Assembly: GCF_029960785.1 (NCBI RefSeq)
Contig: NZ_JASBQE010000015.1
Location: 1 to 64,000 of the forward strand
Length of the DNA: 64,000 nt
Origin: Polyangium sp. 15x6
Lineage (GTDB): Bacteria; Myxococcota_A; Polyangia; Polyangiales; Polyangiaceae
Reading direction: 5' to 3'
Within the stretch, counting starts at the first letter, position 1. Each line of letters begins with the position of its first letter. The notes under the pieces were generated by a model. That model saw only the letters and a program-made list of their open reading frames with translations, made no database searches and was not told the origin of the DNA. The translations under genes were made by a program, and so were the position numbers. Below, in pieces: positions 25,949-34,281 of the stretch.

Positions 25949-27325
25949 ATGCCCCCCTCGCCCTCCTCCCACCCAGCGGTCGCGAAGTACGCGGAGCACA
26001 TCAATCCCGCCTTCGTGAAACTCCTCGGCGCCTTCGGGTACGGCCGCGTCTTCGTCCGCGCGAGTGGGACGACGCTCTGGGACCACGAGGGGCGCGAATA
26101 TCTCGATTTCCTCTCGGGGTTCGGCGCGCAGAGCCTCGGGCACAACCACCCGAAGCTCCGGGCGAACATGGCCGCGTTCCTCGCGGACGACGTGCCGAAC
26201 CTGGTGCACGTGGGCCCGCCGGTGCACGCCGCCGAGCTCGCGTCCGCGCTCGCGCGCCGCGCCGGGCCGCTCACGATGTGCCTCTTCTCGTGCACCGGCG
26301 CCGAGGCCGTCGAGGCCGCGCTGAAGCTCGCGCGCGCCGCGACCGGGAAGAAGACGCTCCTCTATTGCAAGAATGGCTATCACGGGTTGAACCTCGGCAC
26401 GCTGTCGACGTCGGGCATCCCGCGCATGCGTGAGCTCTTCGAGCCGCTCTTGCCGGCCTGCCAGGAGGTCCCGTTCGGCGATCTCGACGCGCTCGACGAG
26501 GCCCTCGGAAAGACCCGCGCCGCCGCGTTCCTCGTCGAGCCGATCCAGGCCGAGGGCGGCATGCTCGTCCCGCCGAAAGGGTATCTTCGCGCGGCGCAGG
26601 AGCTCTGCAAAAAGCGCGGCGCATTGCTCGTCCTCGACGAGGTGCAGACCGGCATGGGCCGCACGGGCTCGCTCTTCGCTTGCGAGGCCGAAGGGTTTTT
26701 CCCGGACGTCCTCGTGCTCGGCAAGGCCCTCGGCGGCGGAATGGTGCCGATCTCGGCGACGCTCACGACGCCCGATCTGTGCAAGCGCGCGTTCGGCACG
26801 GCGGAGCGCTTCGATCTGCACGGCTCGACGTACGCGGGCAATGCCTTCGCTTGCCGCACGGCCGGGGCGATCCTCGACATCCTCGACGAGGAGGGGCTCG
26901 TGCAAGCGAGCCGGGAGAAAGGCGAGCGGATGCTCGGCGCGCTCCGGGATCGCATCGGCAAACACCCGCTCGTGCGCGAGGTGCGGGGCCGCGGGCTCTT
27001 CGTGGGGATCGAGCTCGGGCCGACCGAGAAGGGCGGGCTCTTGCATCGGGCCTTGCCGGGCCTCGTGGAGGCGGTCTCGCGGCGCATTTTCGGGCAATGG
27101 CTCAGCGTGCGGCTGCTCGAACATGGCATCGTGGCGCAGCCCGCGAGCCAGCAATGGAACGTGCTCAAGCTCGAACCGCCGCTCACGGTGACGGACGCCG
27201 AGATCGATCGCGTCGTGGATCGGATCGGCGCCTTGCTCGACGAATACCGCGAGGTGGCCCCGATCGTGCGCGACGCGACGGCGCGGCTCGGCCAGCAGTT
27301 CGCCGGCGGCTGGAGGTTCGGATGA
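25949..27325 (+). CDS. class-III PLP-dependent aminotransferase
   Basis: This 458-residue enzyme has the fold-type I class-III signature: 'YLDFLSGFGAQSLGHNHPKL', 'FSCTGAEAVEAALKLARAATG', 'KNGYHGLNLGTLSTSG', 'LVLDEVQTGMGRTGSLFACE' and 'VLVLGKALGGGMVPISA', where K259 is the Schiff-base lysine. It resembles ornithine/4-aminobutyrate-type transaminases; the substrate is not clear. ATG 25949 fits the family N-terminus; the frame from 25910 is not needed. Its stop overlaps the next start by 4 bp (ATGA), so translation with the radical SAM gene is coupled and the two probably act on one pathway. Confidence 0.92.
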   Translation: MPPSPSSHPAVAKYAEHINPAFVKLLGAFGYGRVFVRASGTTLWDHEGREYLDFLSGFGAQSLGHNHPKLRANMAAFLADDVPNLVHVGPPVHAAELASALARRAGPLTMCLFSCTGAEAVEAALKLARAATGKKTLLYCKNGYHGLNLGTLSTSGIPRMRELFEPLLPACQEVPFGDLDALDEALGKTRAAAFLVEPIQAEGGMLVPPKGYLRAAQELCKKRGALLVLDEVQTGMGRTGSLFACEAEGFFPDVLVLGKALGGGMVPISATLTTPDLCKRAFGTAERFDLHGSTYAGNAFACRTAGAILDILDEEGLVQASREKGERMLGALRDRIGKHPLVREVRGRGLFVGIELGPTEKGGLLHRALPGLVEAVSRRIFGQWLSVRLLEHGIVAQPASQQWNVLKLEPPLTVTDAEIDRVVDRIGALLDEYREVAPIVRDATARLGQQFAGGWRFG

Positions 27326-28341
27326 GCTTCGCCACGTGGAAAAAAGAGGCCGCGTTCGCCGCGACGCTCCTCCGCAAGCGCCCGTTCTCGTGCCTGATCC
27401 AGGTCACGAACCGCTGCAACATGGAATGCAGCTTCTGCGATTTCTGGCCGAACCCCGCGCCGCCCAAGCAGGAGCTCTCGCTCGCCGAATACCGCCGCGT
27501 CGCGGACGAACTCGCCGAGCTCGGCACGTTCGTGATCTCGGTCGAGGGCGGCGAGCCGCTCGCGCGGCCCGACATCGTGGAGATCGTGCGGATCCTATCG
27601 GAGAAGCACATCACCGCGCTGTTCACGAACGGCTGGTTCGTGACCGAGGAGAAGGCCAACGCGCTCTGGGATGCGGGGCTCGTGCACGGCAACGTGAGCA
27701 TCGATTACCCCGAGGCGAGCCGGCACGACGGAAAACGCAGGCTCGCGGGGACCACGGATCGCGCCTGGAAGGCGGTCGAGCTCCTCCGCGACACGGCGCC
27801 GCGCGGGGGCAAACAGGTGCACGTGATGACGGTGCTGATGGAGGACAACTGGCGCGATCTCGAGGCGCTGCTCCAGCAGAGCGAGGCGCGCGGGGTCGGC
27901 CATCAGCTCACGCTCCTCAGCATCGCGGGTTATCGCCGCGGCAAGGAGGGCCCCGACAAGCTGCCGCCCGTGGGCGTGTCCGCGCACGTGCTCGCGCTCT
28001 GGGAGAAGTACCCGCACCTGCGGTATTTCCGCGATTATTTCGCGCGCATGGACGCGTTCCTCTCGCAGGGCGAAATGCCCACGTGCAGCGCGGGCAAGAC
28101 GGGGTTCAACATCGATCACGTGGGCAACGTCTCGCCCTGCATCGAGCGGATCGACGAGAGCGTGGGCAACGTGCGGGAGGCGAGCCTCGGGGAGCTTCAT
28201 CGGCGGCTCGCGGAGAAGCAAGCCGAGATCGCGACGTGCCAGCAATGCTGGACCGCTTGCCGCGGGATCAACCAGGCGCTCGGCAATGGCGGGTCGACGC
28301 GCAGCCTCTTCGATCTCGGCACTAGGATGCGGACGAGCTGA
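27322..28341 (+). CDS. radical SAM protein with C-terminal Cys-rich (SPASM-like) region
   Basis: This 339-residue enzyme has the [4Fe-4S] motif C32-x3-C36-x2-C39 in 'TNRCNMECSFCDFWPN' and 'VEGGEPLARPDI', the GGE motif that holds SAM. The C-terminal cysteines in 'CSAGKTGFNIDHVGNVSPC' and 'CQQCWTACRG' look like a SPASM or twitch auxiliary-cluster site. The start ATG 27322 overlaps the aminotransferase stop. The 3' end overlaps the convergent sterol-desaturase gene by 20 bp. The substrate could be a peptide, sugar or lipid head-group; the pairing with a class-III transaminase suggests a small-molecule or lipid modification route (inference). No RiPP precursor is visible nearby. Confidence 0.9.
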   Translation: MSFATWKKEAAFAATLLRKRPFSCLIQVTNRCNMECSFCDFWPNPAPPKQELSLAEYRRVADELAELGTFVISVEGGEPLARPDIVEIVRILSEKHITALFTNGWFVTEEKANALWDAGLVHGNVSIDYPEASRHDGKRRLAGTTDRAWKAVELLRDTAPRGGKQVHVMTVLMEDNWRDLEALLQQSEARGVGHQLTLLSIAGYRRGKEGPDKLPPVGVSAHVLALWEKYPHLRYFRDYFARMDAFLSQGEMPTCSAGKTGFNIDHVGNVSPCIERIDESVGNVREASLGELHRRLAEKQAEIATCQQCWTACRGINQALGNGGSTRSLFDLGTRMRTS

Positions 28342-29452
28342 ACGCGATCGCGAGGCCGAGCGCGGCCGTCGCGGCGACCCGCACGCCCTCCCGCTTGACC
28401 GCGCCGTCGCGTCCGTCGAGGACCCCGCCCATCGTGGACAGGCCCCAGAGGACGACGAGCGCCCCGGCCGCGAGCTGCCAGAACGGATGCCGATCGCGTA
28501 GCCAGAGCAGGTGCAGCGCGAACGCGAGCGTCGCGGCGAACGCGAGCGCGGCATAAACCTTTGTACGCGTAGAAATCGCCGCGTCGGGCCGCGCAGGCGG
28601 GTGGCGCGGGAAGACGATGCCCTCGGGGGTCCAGCCAGGGTGGCGTACGAAGGTCCGGACCTTGTCGCCGAACGTCTTCGCTTGCCGGGCGACGGCGATG
28701 AGGTCGCGGAAAAACACCCATTGCGCCCGCGCGCCGTCGTGCGTCTGGTAGCCGAACGGCGTGCCGAGGACCGGCGGATCGGCCGGATCGACCTCCACGT
28801 GCGTGCCGAACATCCGGTCCCACACCGTGAACATCGCGCCGAAGTTCTTGTTCAAATACCGCCGGTTTCTCGAATGATGCACGATGTGCGTCGCCGGCGT
28901 GACCAGAAACCAGAGCCCCGGGCGGTGGAAGACGCGCGAATGGACGGTGAGCGCGTAAAAGGAGATGATGGAGATCGCCACGAAGAAATGCAGCGGCGGG
29001 ACGCCGAGCATGGGGATGGGCGCGTAGAAGAGGAAGGCGTACGTGTCGGAGAACCAGGGGTGGCGTGTGGCGACCGAGACGTTGAAATGCTCGGACTGGT
29101 GGTGGACGCCGTGGATGGCCCAGAGCGCGGCCACGGAATGGCCGGCGCGGTGGTACCAGTAATACCCGAGGTCGCCGAGCGCGAACGCGAGGATCCAGGG
29201 GACGATCGAGCCCTCGGGCCAGCGCACGAGGGCGAGTTCGTCGTAGGCGAAATCGTAGAGGCCGAGGAGCAGCGGGCCGAGGAAGAGGCCGAGGACGATC
29301 TCGCCGAGCCCCGCCGAGAAGCTCCCGAGCGTGTCGGCGAACCCGTAGACGCGCTGCCCTTTGCGGCGCGAGAGCGCGATCTCCAGGGCGATGATGGCGA
29401 GGTAAAAAGGGACCCCGAGCGCGTAGTACCCATTCGTCTCGAGGCGGCTCAT
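28322..29452 (-). CDS. sterol desaturase / fatty-acid hydroxylase family membrane protein
   Basis: This 376-residue inner-membrane di-iron enzyme has the His boxes HRAGH, HGVHHQSEH and 'THIVHHSRN', which bind the two irons, surrounded by at least four hydrophobic helices ('LGSFSAGLGEIVLGLFLGP' and others). Extra helices at the C-terminus (about 290-376) extend the usual 280-residue core. It probably inserts a hydroxyl or double bond into a lipid. It is divergent from the P450 gene (144 bp apart), so two lipid-type oxygenases share a regulatory region. Confidence 0.92.
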   Translation of the reverse strand: MSRLETNGYYALGVPFYLAIIALEIALSRRKGQRVYGFADTLGSFSAGLGEIVLGLFLGPLLLGLYDFAYDELALVRWPEGSIVPWILAFALGDLGYYWYHRAGHSVAALWAIHGVHHQSEHFNVSVATRHPWFSDTYAFLFYAPIPMLGVPPLHFFVAISIISFYALTVHSRVFHRPGLWFLVTPATHIVHHSRNRRYLNKNFGAMFTVWDRMFGTHVEVDPADPPVLGTPFGYQTHDGARAQWVFFRDLIAVARQAKTFGDKVRTFVRHPGWTPEGIVFPRHPPARPDAAISTRTKVYAALAFAATLAFALHLLWLRDRHPFWQLAAGALVVLWGLSTMGGVLDGRDGAVKREGVRVAATAALGLAIAFSSSAS

Positions 29453-29596
29453 GCGCCGAGACTACGGAATCGCGCCCGGGGCGTAAAGGGCGGGGTTCAT
29501 GACCATGGGAACACCTTTTTCAAGCCATCCGGTACGCTCGTGAGCACACGACGCGCCCTTGCCTGGCCCTTTCACGCGCCCCACCATGCATCCCCC

Positions 29597-30802
29597 ATGC
29601 ACCCCTTGTTCACGCTGGAGGGCCGCAAGGATCCTCACCCCATCTACAAACGCCTCCGGGCCGAAGAGCCCATCTCGAAGGTCATCGAGCCCTATCGGAA
29701 AGTGCCCTTCTGGCTGCTCACGCGGTACGCCGATTGCTCCGACATGCTGCGGGATCCACGCTTCGGCAAGGATTTCACCCAATGGCCCCCCGAGGAGCGT
29801 TCGCGCCTGCGCGTAGCGGGCGAATTCGACGTGCTCGGCAAGCACATGCTGGCGGCCGATCCGCCGGACCACACGCGGCTTCGCTCCCTCGTGGCCAAGG
29901 CCTTCACGCCGCAGATCGTCGAGGGTCTCCACAGCCGGATCTCCACGATTGCGGAGAACCTCGTCTCGGCCGCCCTCGCGCGCGATTCGAGCGGGATGGA
30001 CCTCGTCTCGCAGTTCTCGTATCCGCTGCCCGTCACGGTCATCGCCGAGATGCTCGGCGTTCCAGCCGCGGACCAGGACGATTTCCGGCGCTGGACCACG
30101 ACGCTCTTCACGCCCGCGGACACCGAGGAGCAGCTCGCGCACCTGCGCGCCACCGGATTCGAGTTCTTCCAGTATTTCATGGCGCTCATCGAGCGCCGCA
30201 GGGCCGAGCCGAAGGACGATCTCGTGAGCGGGCTCGTGGCGGCCGAGGAAGGCGGCGATCGTTTGAGCACCCAAGAGCTCGTGGGAATGCTCTTCCTCCT
30301 GCTCGTCGCGGGCCACGAGACCACGGTCAATCTGATCACGAACGGCATGCTCGCGCTGATGGATCACCCCGAGGAGCGCGAGCGCCTCGTCGCCGCCCCG
30401 TCGCTCCTCGAATCGGCCGTGGAGGAGATGCTGCGATATTGCGGGCCAGTGGAGACGACGACGTACCGCTTCGCGCTGGAGGACGTGGAGATCGGCGGGG
30501 TGACGATCCGAAAAAACGAGCTCGTGCTGGCATCGCTGCTCTCGGCCAATCACGACGAATCACGCTTTCCGGACCCGGACCGCTTCGACGTGGGGCGAAA
30601 GCCGAACAAGCACATCGCATTCGGCTACGGGATCCATTTCTGCCTCGGCGCGCCCCTCGCGCGGCTCGAAGCGGTCATCGCCGTGGACACGCTCCTCCGG
30701 CGCCTGCCACGGATGAAGCTTTCCGTCCCGCGCGAGACCCTCGAGCCGAGCTCGATGCTCCTGCTGCTGCACGCGAAGAAGCGATTGCCCGTCCAGTTCT
30801 AG
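29597..30802 (+). CDS. cytochrome P450
   Basis: This 401-residue soluble bacterial P450 has the I-helix 'LLVAGHETTVNLI', the K-helix ExxR in EEMLR and the heme loop 'FGYGIHFCLGAPLARLE', where C349 is the heme ligand; 'ADPPDHTRLRSLVAKAFTP' is the C-helix signature. It is close to the CYP107-like class that hydroxylates secondary metabolites or lipids. The start ATG 29597 gives the normal length; the huge upstream frame is antisense to the desaturase gene. No ferredoxin gene is adjacent. Confidence 0.95.
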   Translation: MHPLFTLEGRKDPHPIYKRLRAEEPISKVIEPYRKVPFWLLTRYADCSDMLRDPRFGKDFTQWPPEERSRLRVAGEFDVLGKHMLAADPPDHTRLRSLVAKAFTPQIVEGLHSRISTIAENLVSAALARDSSGMDLVSQFSYPLPVTVIAEMLGVPAADQDDFRRWTTTLFTPADTEEQLAHLRATGFEFFQYFMALIERRRAEPKDDLVSGLVAAEEGGDRLSTQELVGMLFLLLVAGHETTVNLITNGMLALMDHPEERERLVAAPSLLESAVEEMLRYCGPVETTTYRFALEDVEIGGVTIRKNELVLASLLSANHDESRFPDPDRFDVGRKPNKHIAFGYGIHFCLGAPLARLEAVIAVDTLLRRLPRMKLSVPRETLEPSSMLLLLHAKKRLPVQF

Positions 30803-30810
30803 TCCAGGCC

Positions 30811-31140
30811 TGAAGCCGCTGCGCTGGGGCGTTGCCCCAGGCCCCACCAGGGGCTATCCGCCCCTCGACCCGGACCAGCCAGGGGCTGGACCCGGGGTCG
30901 ATGAACTGCGCGATGCGCAGTTCATCGAACAGGCCGAGTCAAGACCACCCACCACCCTGCCAACCAAGACAGCCGCGCTGCCCTTTCGACGGGCGAGGCG
31001 GTCCAACGGGCCCGTTGGAAGAACTGCGCGGAGCGCAGTTCTTCCACCCTCGGTCCAGGCCGTGCCTGGTCCGGGTCGAGGGGCGGACAGCCCCCGCGGG
31101 GCCCGGGGCGGCGCCCCGGCGCGGCGGCTCCAGATGAGAG
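30811..31140. repeat. paired inverted intergenic element, family A (first pair)
   Basis: The 353-bp gap between the convergent P450 and histidine-kinase genes is filled by two head-to-head copies of a roughly 120-bp element. The left copy (about 30811-30950) holds hairpins at 30824-30840 and 30898-30928 (14-bp perfect stem, GAT loop). The right copy (about 31000-31140, reversed) has its matching hairpin at 31017-31045 (13-bp stem, GGA loop) and the same GC-rich outer part containing ATCCGCCCCTCGACCCGGACCAG-like sequence. 88 bp lie between the hairpins. The same element recurs at 38171-38290 and 54266-54585. There is no coding potential and no U-tract. Confidence 0.85.
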
Positions 31141-31155
31141 ACCCGTACTTCAGGT

Positions 31156-33036
31156 CTAGACCTGGTCGCTCCCTGGCGGCAGCGGGAGTTTTACGCAAAA
31201 GGTCGCGCCCTTTCCCTTCTCGCTCGAGACGGAGATCGTGCCCTTGTGCGCTTCGACGATCGCGCGGCAAACGAAGAGGCCCGCGCCGAGCCCGGCGTGT
31301 GCGTCCTGCCTCCGCTGGAACGGCTCGAAGATCCTCTCCTGCTCCTCCGGCGTGATGCCGACGCCGCGATCTCGCACCGAGACGACCGCGAAGCCCGGCT
31401 CCTGGCCGATCGATATCGTGATCGGCTGTTTGCTGCCGAATCGCGCCGCGTTCGACAGGAGGTTCACGAAGACCTGCTCGAGGTGCACCCGATCCCAGTG
31501 ACCGTACACGGGGCCCTCGCTCTGGATTTCTGCGGTGCACCCCTCGGCCGTGAGCTCTGCCTGCATCTTCCGCGCGACGTTCCGTACGAGCTCCTCGATC
31601 TCCACACGCTCGAGGTTCAGCACCGCGTTGCCCGCGGCGACGCTCGACAGGACGAACATGTTGTTGATGACCTGCGTCATCCGGCGAAGCTCGCGCGTCG
31701 AGACCTTCAAGAATCGGCTGACGTCCGCCTGGCTCATCGCGGGCGTCGCGTCCTCGGGGCGGGGTCGAAGCATGTATTCGTAAAGGAGCCGCAGGCTCGT
31801 CAGCGGCGTGCGGAGCTCGTGCGACGCGAATCGCAAGAACTCTTCGCGCGCGTGAACCGCGCTCTCGAGCTCGCCCTCCACGCGCTGGAGACGGTCGATG
31901 CGCTCCTCGAGCTCGGTCCGGAGCTCCCGCTCCCGAGCCAAGCTGCGGCCGAGGGCCTTCGCGCGCTGCTGCAAAATGAGGGTCAGCACGAGCGTGATGC
32001 CGAGTCCGACGATGAACGTGCGCAGGACGACCTTGCGCGTCGCGGTGAGGGCACCGTAAGCCTCCGCCTTGTCGAGCTCGGTCGCGATCCCGAGCTGGAG
32101 CTCCGGATCCCATACCCAGGCCCCGATCACCTCCACGCCTCGATAATCACGATAGCCGTCGACGTCGATCCCGGATTTCCCGGTGACGGCGCTCATGGCC
32201 ATTCTCGTCAAGGGCTGCCCCGAGCGGGGTACGTCGGAGCGAAAGCCGCGGAGCATGTTGCCGCCCGGATCACGCAGCTCGATCTCGTGGCTCGAGTGCT
32301 GGCCGGCCGCGAGCAACCCGATGTCGCGCAGGAGCGGCTCGAACCGGCTCTCCGTCGCGAGGCGCGCGTGACGATCGAATGCATACGTCTCGCCCGTCTC
32401 GCCGACCCGGCCCGACTGCGTGATGCGCGAGAATTCTCCGGTGGGATCGATACGGAAGACGAGCGCCGCCACGATCGCCCCGTCCTCGTCGCGCACGGGC
32501 GTCGCGACCAGCATCGTCGGGACGTCGACCTCCAGGTTTGGGTCGCGCATGAGAAAGGGCGCTCCGGTCACGGTCGAGCCACGAAGCGCCGCGGTGAGGG
32601 TCTCCGGATCCAGGCGGCTCAGCGTGTTCGTCGCGACGGCGTCGCCGTGATCGGAGGCGATTTCAATGCCATCCGGGGCGATGATGTCGAAGCCCATGTA
32701 CTGCTTCTGCTGGACGACGTCCCGCAACAAGCGCCGCAGCTCGCCGAGGTACGGGCCCTCGTGGAGCGCCCCTCCGCCGCTCCGGCGCTTCGACTGCGCC
32801 AGGACCGCGCGCCGCACGCCGGCCTCGCCCGCCCAGCTCTTCGCCGTCGCCTCCATGTGCCGCTCCCAGGTCACCAGGCCCTCGCGGGTCGCTGCGAGCA
32901 CCGTCTGTACGGTCGCCGCGGCCTGGCGGCGGTGAATCGCGTCGATCTGGGACAAGCCAATCCACGTGCTCAGACCGATTGGCACGAGCATGACCAGGAA
33001 GAGCAGCCAGTCCGCACGTTGGGTCTCGACTTTCAC
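31156..33036 (-). CDS. sensor histidine kinase with extracytoplasmic Cache-like domain
   Basis: This 626-residue inner-membrane kinase has TM1 (WLLFLVMLVPIGLSTWIGL), a 300-residue periplasmic region with Cache-type features ('FDIIAPDGIEIASDHGD', 'VDVPTMLVATPVRDEDGAIV') and TM2 ('TFIVGLGITLVLTLIL'). A coiled coil, H-box 'FASHELRTPLTSLRL', N-box 'NLLSNAARFG', G1 'DRGVGI' and G2 'GLGAGLFVCRAI' follow. It senses a small ligand and phosphorylates an unidentified partner; no response regulator is adjacent. GTG 33036 gives a natural membrane start; the open frame up to 33159 is non-coding in character. The start has no good ribosome-binding site. Confidence 0.9.
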   Translation of the reverse strand: MKVETQRADWLLFLVMLVPIGLSTWIGLSQIDAIHRRQAAATVQTVLAATREGLVTWERHMEATAKSWAGEAGVRRAVLAQSKRRSGGGALHEGPYLGELRRLLRDVVQQKQYMGFDIIAPDGIEIASDHGDAVATNTLSRLDPETLTAALRGSTVTGAPFLMRDPNLEVDVPTMLVATPVRDEDGAIVAALVFRIDPTGEFSRITQSGRVGETGETYAFDRHARLATESRFEPLLRDIGLLAAGQHSSHEIELRDPGGNMLRGFRSDVPRSGQPLTRMAMSAVTGKSGIDVDGYRDYRGVEVIGAWVWDPELQLGIATELDKAEAYGALTATRKVVLRTFIVGLGITLVLTLILQQRAKALGRSLARERELRTELEERIDRLQRVEGELESAVHAREEFLRFASHELRTPLTSLRLLYEYMLRPRPEDATPAMSQADVSRFLKVSTRELRRMTQVINNMFVLSSVAAGNAVLNLERVEIEELVRNVARKMQAELTAEGCTAEIQSEGPVYGHWDRVHLEQVFVNLLSNAARFGSKQPITISIGQEPGFAVVSVRDRGVGITPEEQERIFEPFQRRQDAHAGLGAGLFVCRAIVEAHKGTISVSSEKGKGATFCVKLPLPPGSDQV

Positions 33037-33197
33037 TTGATTGCCGCGGCGCGGGCGGGAGGCAACCAAGAAAGATGCCACGAGCGCCCTGTGTGGTTCC
33101 TGCCCGCCGAGGGGGCTCCACGAGGGAGCGGCGAGAAACCAAGCCGCCGGCCGCCGCAAGGACGTGTCGGGTGAGCCGCTGCGAGCGGACGCGTGTG

Positions 33198-34169
33198 CTA
33201 GCGGCGGAGCGCGAACGCAATGCCGCTCTGCAGATTGCTCCGCATGACGATTCCCTCGAAATCGGTGCCGATCTCGAGGAGCGTCCGCGCGAAATCGGGC
33301 CGCACGCCCGTGACGACCACGCGCGCGCCGAGGAGCCGCGCGGCGCGGGTCGCCGAGACGATCGCGGTCGCGACGTTCGTGTCCACGGTGCGCACGCCCG
33401 TGACGTCGAGGATCACGGTGTGTGCGCCGTGGTGGCCGACGCCGTCGAGGAGCGTGCTCATGATCCGCTCGGCGCGCACCTCGTCGACGCTGCCGACGAT
33501 CGGCATGGCCACGACGCCGTCGGCGATCGGGATGAGGGGCGTGGAGAGCTCGCGCAGCGTCTCGTCCTGCGCGGCGATCACCTGCTCGCGCAGGTACAGG
33601 AGGCGGAGCGCCTGCTCCTTTTGCTCGGTGACGTCCGTGGCGATGCCGCAGACGCCCATGAGCGCGCCATAGCTGTTCAGGATGGGGAACTTGATCGTCA
33701 CGTAATGGTGCGTCTTGCCCCCGAATACGACGGACTCCTCGAACTGAATGGGCTCGCCCCGACGCACCGCCTCCTCGTCCTTCTCCCGCATCGCGTGAGC
33801 GACCTCGGGCGGGAAGAATTCGCTGTCGGTCCGGCCGAGCAGCTCCTTTCGGCTCTTGCCGTACAGGCGCTCGGCGTCGCGGTTCAAGAGGATGTACCGA
33901 CCTTCCGCATCCTTCACGAAAATGACGCCCGGCGAATGGTCGATGATCGCGTGGAGGAGGCGCCTCCGCTCGTTGTCCACGCGCTCGACCACCGCGGCGC
34001 GCATCGTCGCCATCCGGGGCGGCGCCTGGGCCCGCACGTCCATGAGCGCGCCCTCGAGCGCGATCACCTGCGCCTTCAGCGAGGCGTTTTCGCGCTGCAG
34101 CGCTGCGATCTCCGCCTCGAGCGCGGCGACGTCGACCGCCGCGCCCTCCGCCGTTCGTTCAGATCCCAT
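33198..34169 (-). CDS. RsbR-like PAS-STAS regulator (paralog 1)
   Basis: This 323-residue cytoplasmic protein has a coiled coil (about 15-60), a PAS domain ('AIIDHSPGVIFVKDAEGRYILLN' to 'GIATDVTEQ', about 85-205), a linker helix, then a STAS domain ('TPLIPIADGVVAMPIVGSVD', 'VILDVTGVRTVDTNVA', 'LLGARVVVTGVRPDFARTLLE'). This is RsbR stressosome architecture with the globin part replaced by PAS. T264 and T296 lie where RsbR is phosphorylated by RsbT (my recall of the alignment). GGAAGGGG precedes ATG 34169. No rsbS or rsbT is adjacent. It lies 161 bp upstream of the Cache kinase on the same strand. Confidence 0.88.
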   Translation of the reverse strand: MGSERTAEGAAVDVAALEAEIAALQRENASLKAQVIALEGALMDVRAQAPPRMATMRAAVVERVDNERRRLLHAIIDHSPGVIFVKDAEGRYILLNRDAERLYGKSRKELLGRTDSEFFPPEVAHAMREKDEEAVRRGEPIQFEESVVFGGKTHHYVTIKFPILNSYGALMGVCGIATDVTEQKEQALRLLYLREQVIAAQDETLRELSTPLIPIADGVVAMPIVGSVDEVRAERIMSTLLDGVGHHGAHTVILDVTGVRTVDTNVATAIVSATRAARLLGARVVVTGVRPDFARTLLEIGTDFEGIVMRSNLQSGIAFALRR

Positions 34170-34281
34170 GGTTCCCCTTCCGAGTATTTCTACAACCGGG
34201 GCCGAAACGCAAGCCAGCGCGTTCACGCTGCACTCCCTGGTTGAGTCGATGGTGGTGTTCGTGACACCCTCTCCATTCACC

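Noticed and set aside
25949-28341. HpnO/HpnH-like hopanoid pair
   Set aside because: Class-III transaminase plus radical SAM recalls HpnO and HpnH, but the radical SAM core motif CNMECSFC and C-terminal Cys pattern do not match the HpnH sequence I remember, and no hopanoid gene is nearby.
31146-31165. Rho-independent terminator after the family A pair
   Set aside because: None of the strong hairpins is followed by a U-run on either strand, so only a structure-based stop can be proposed.
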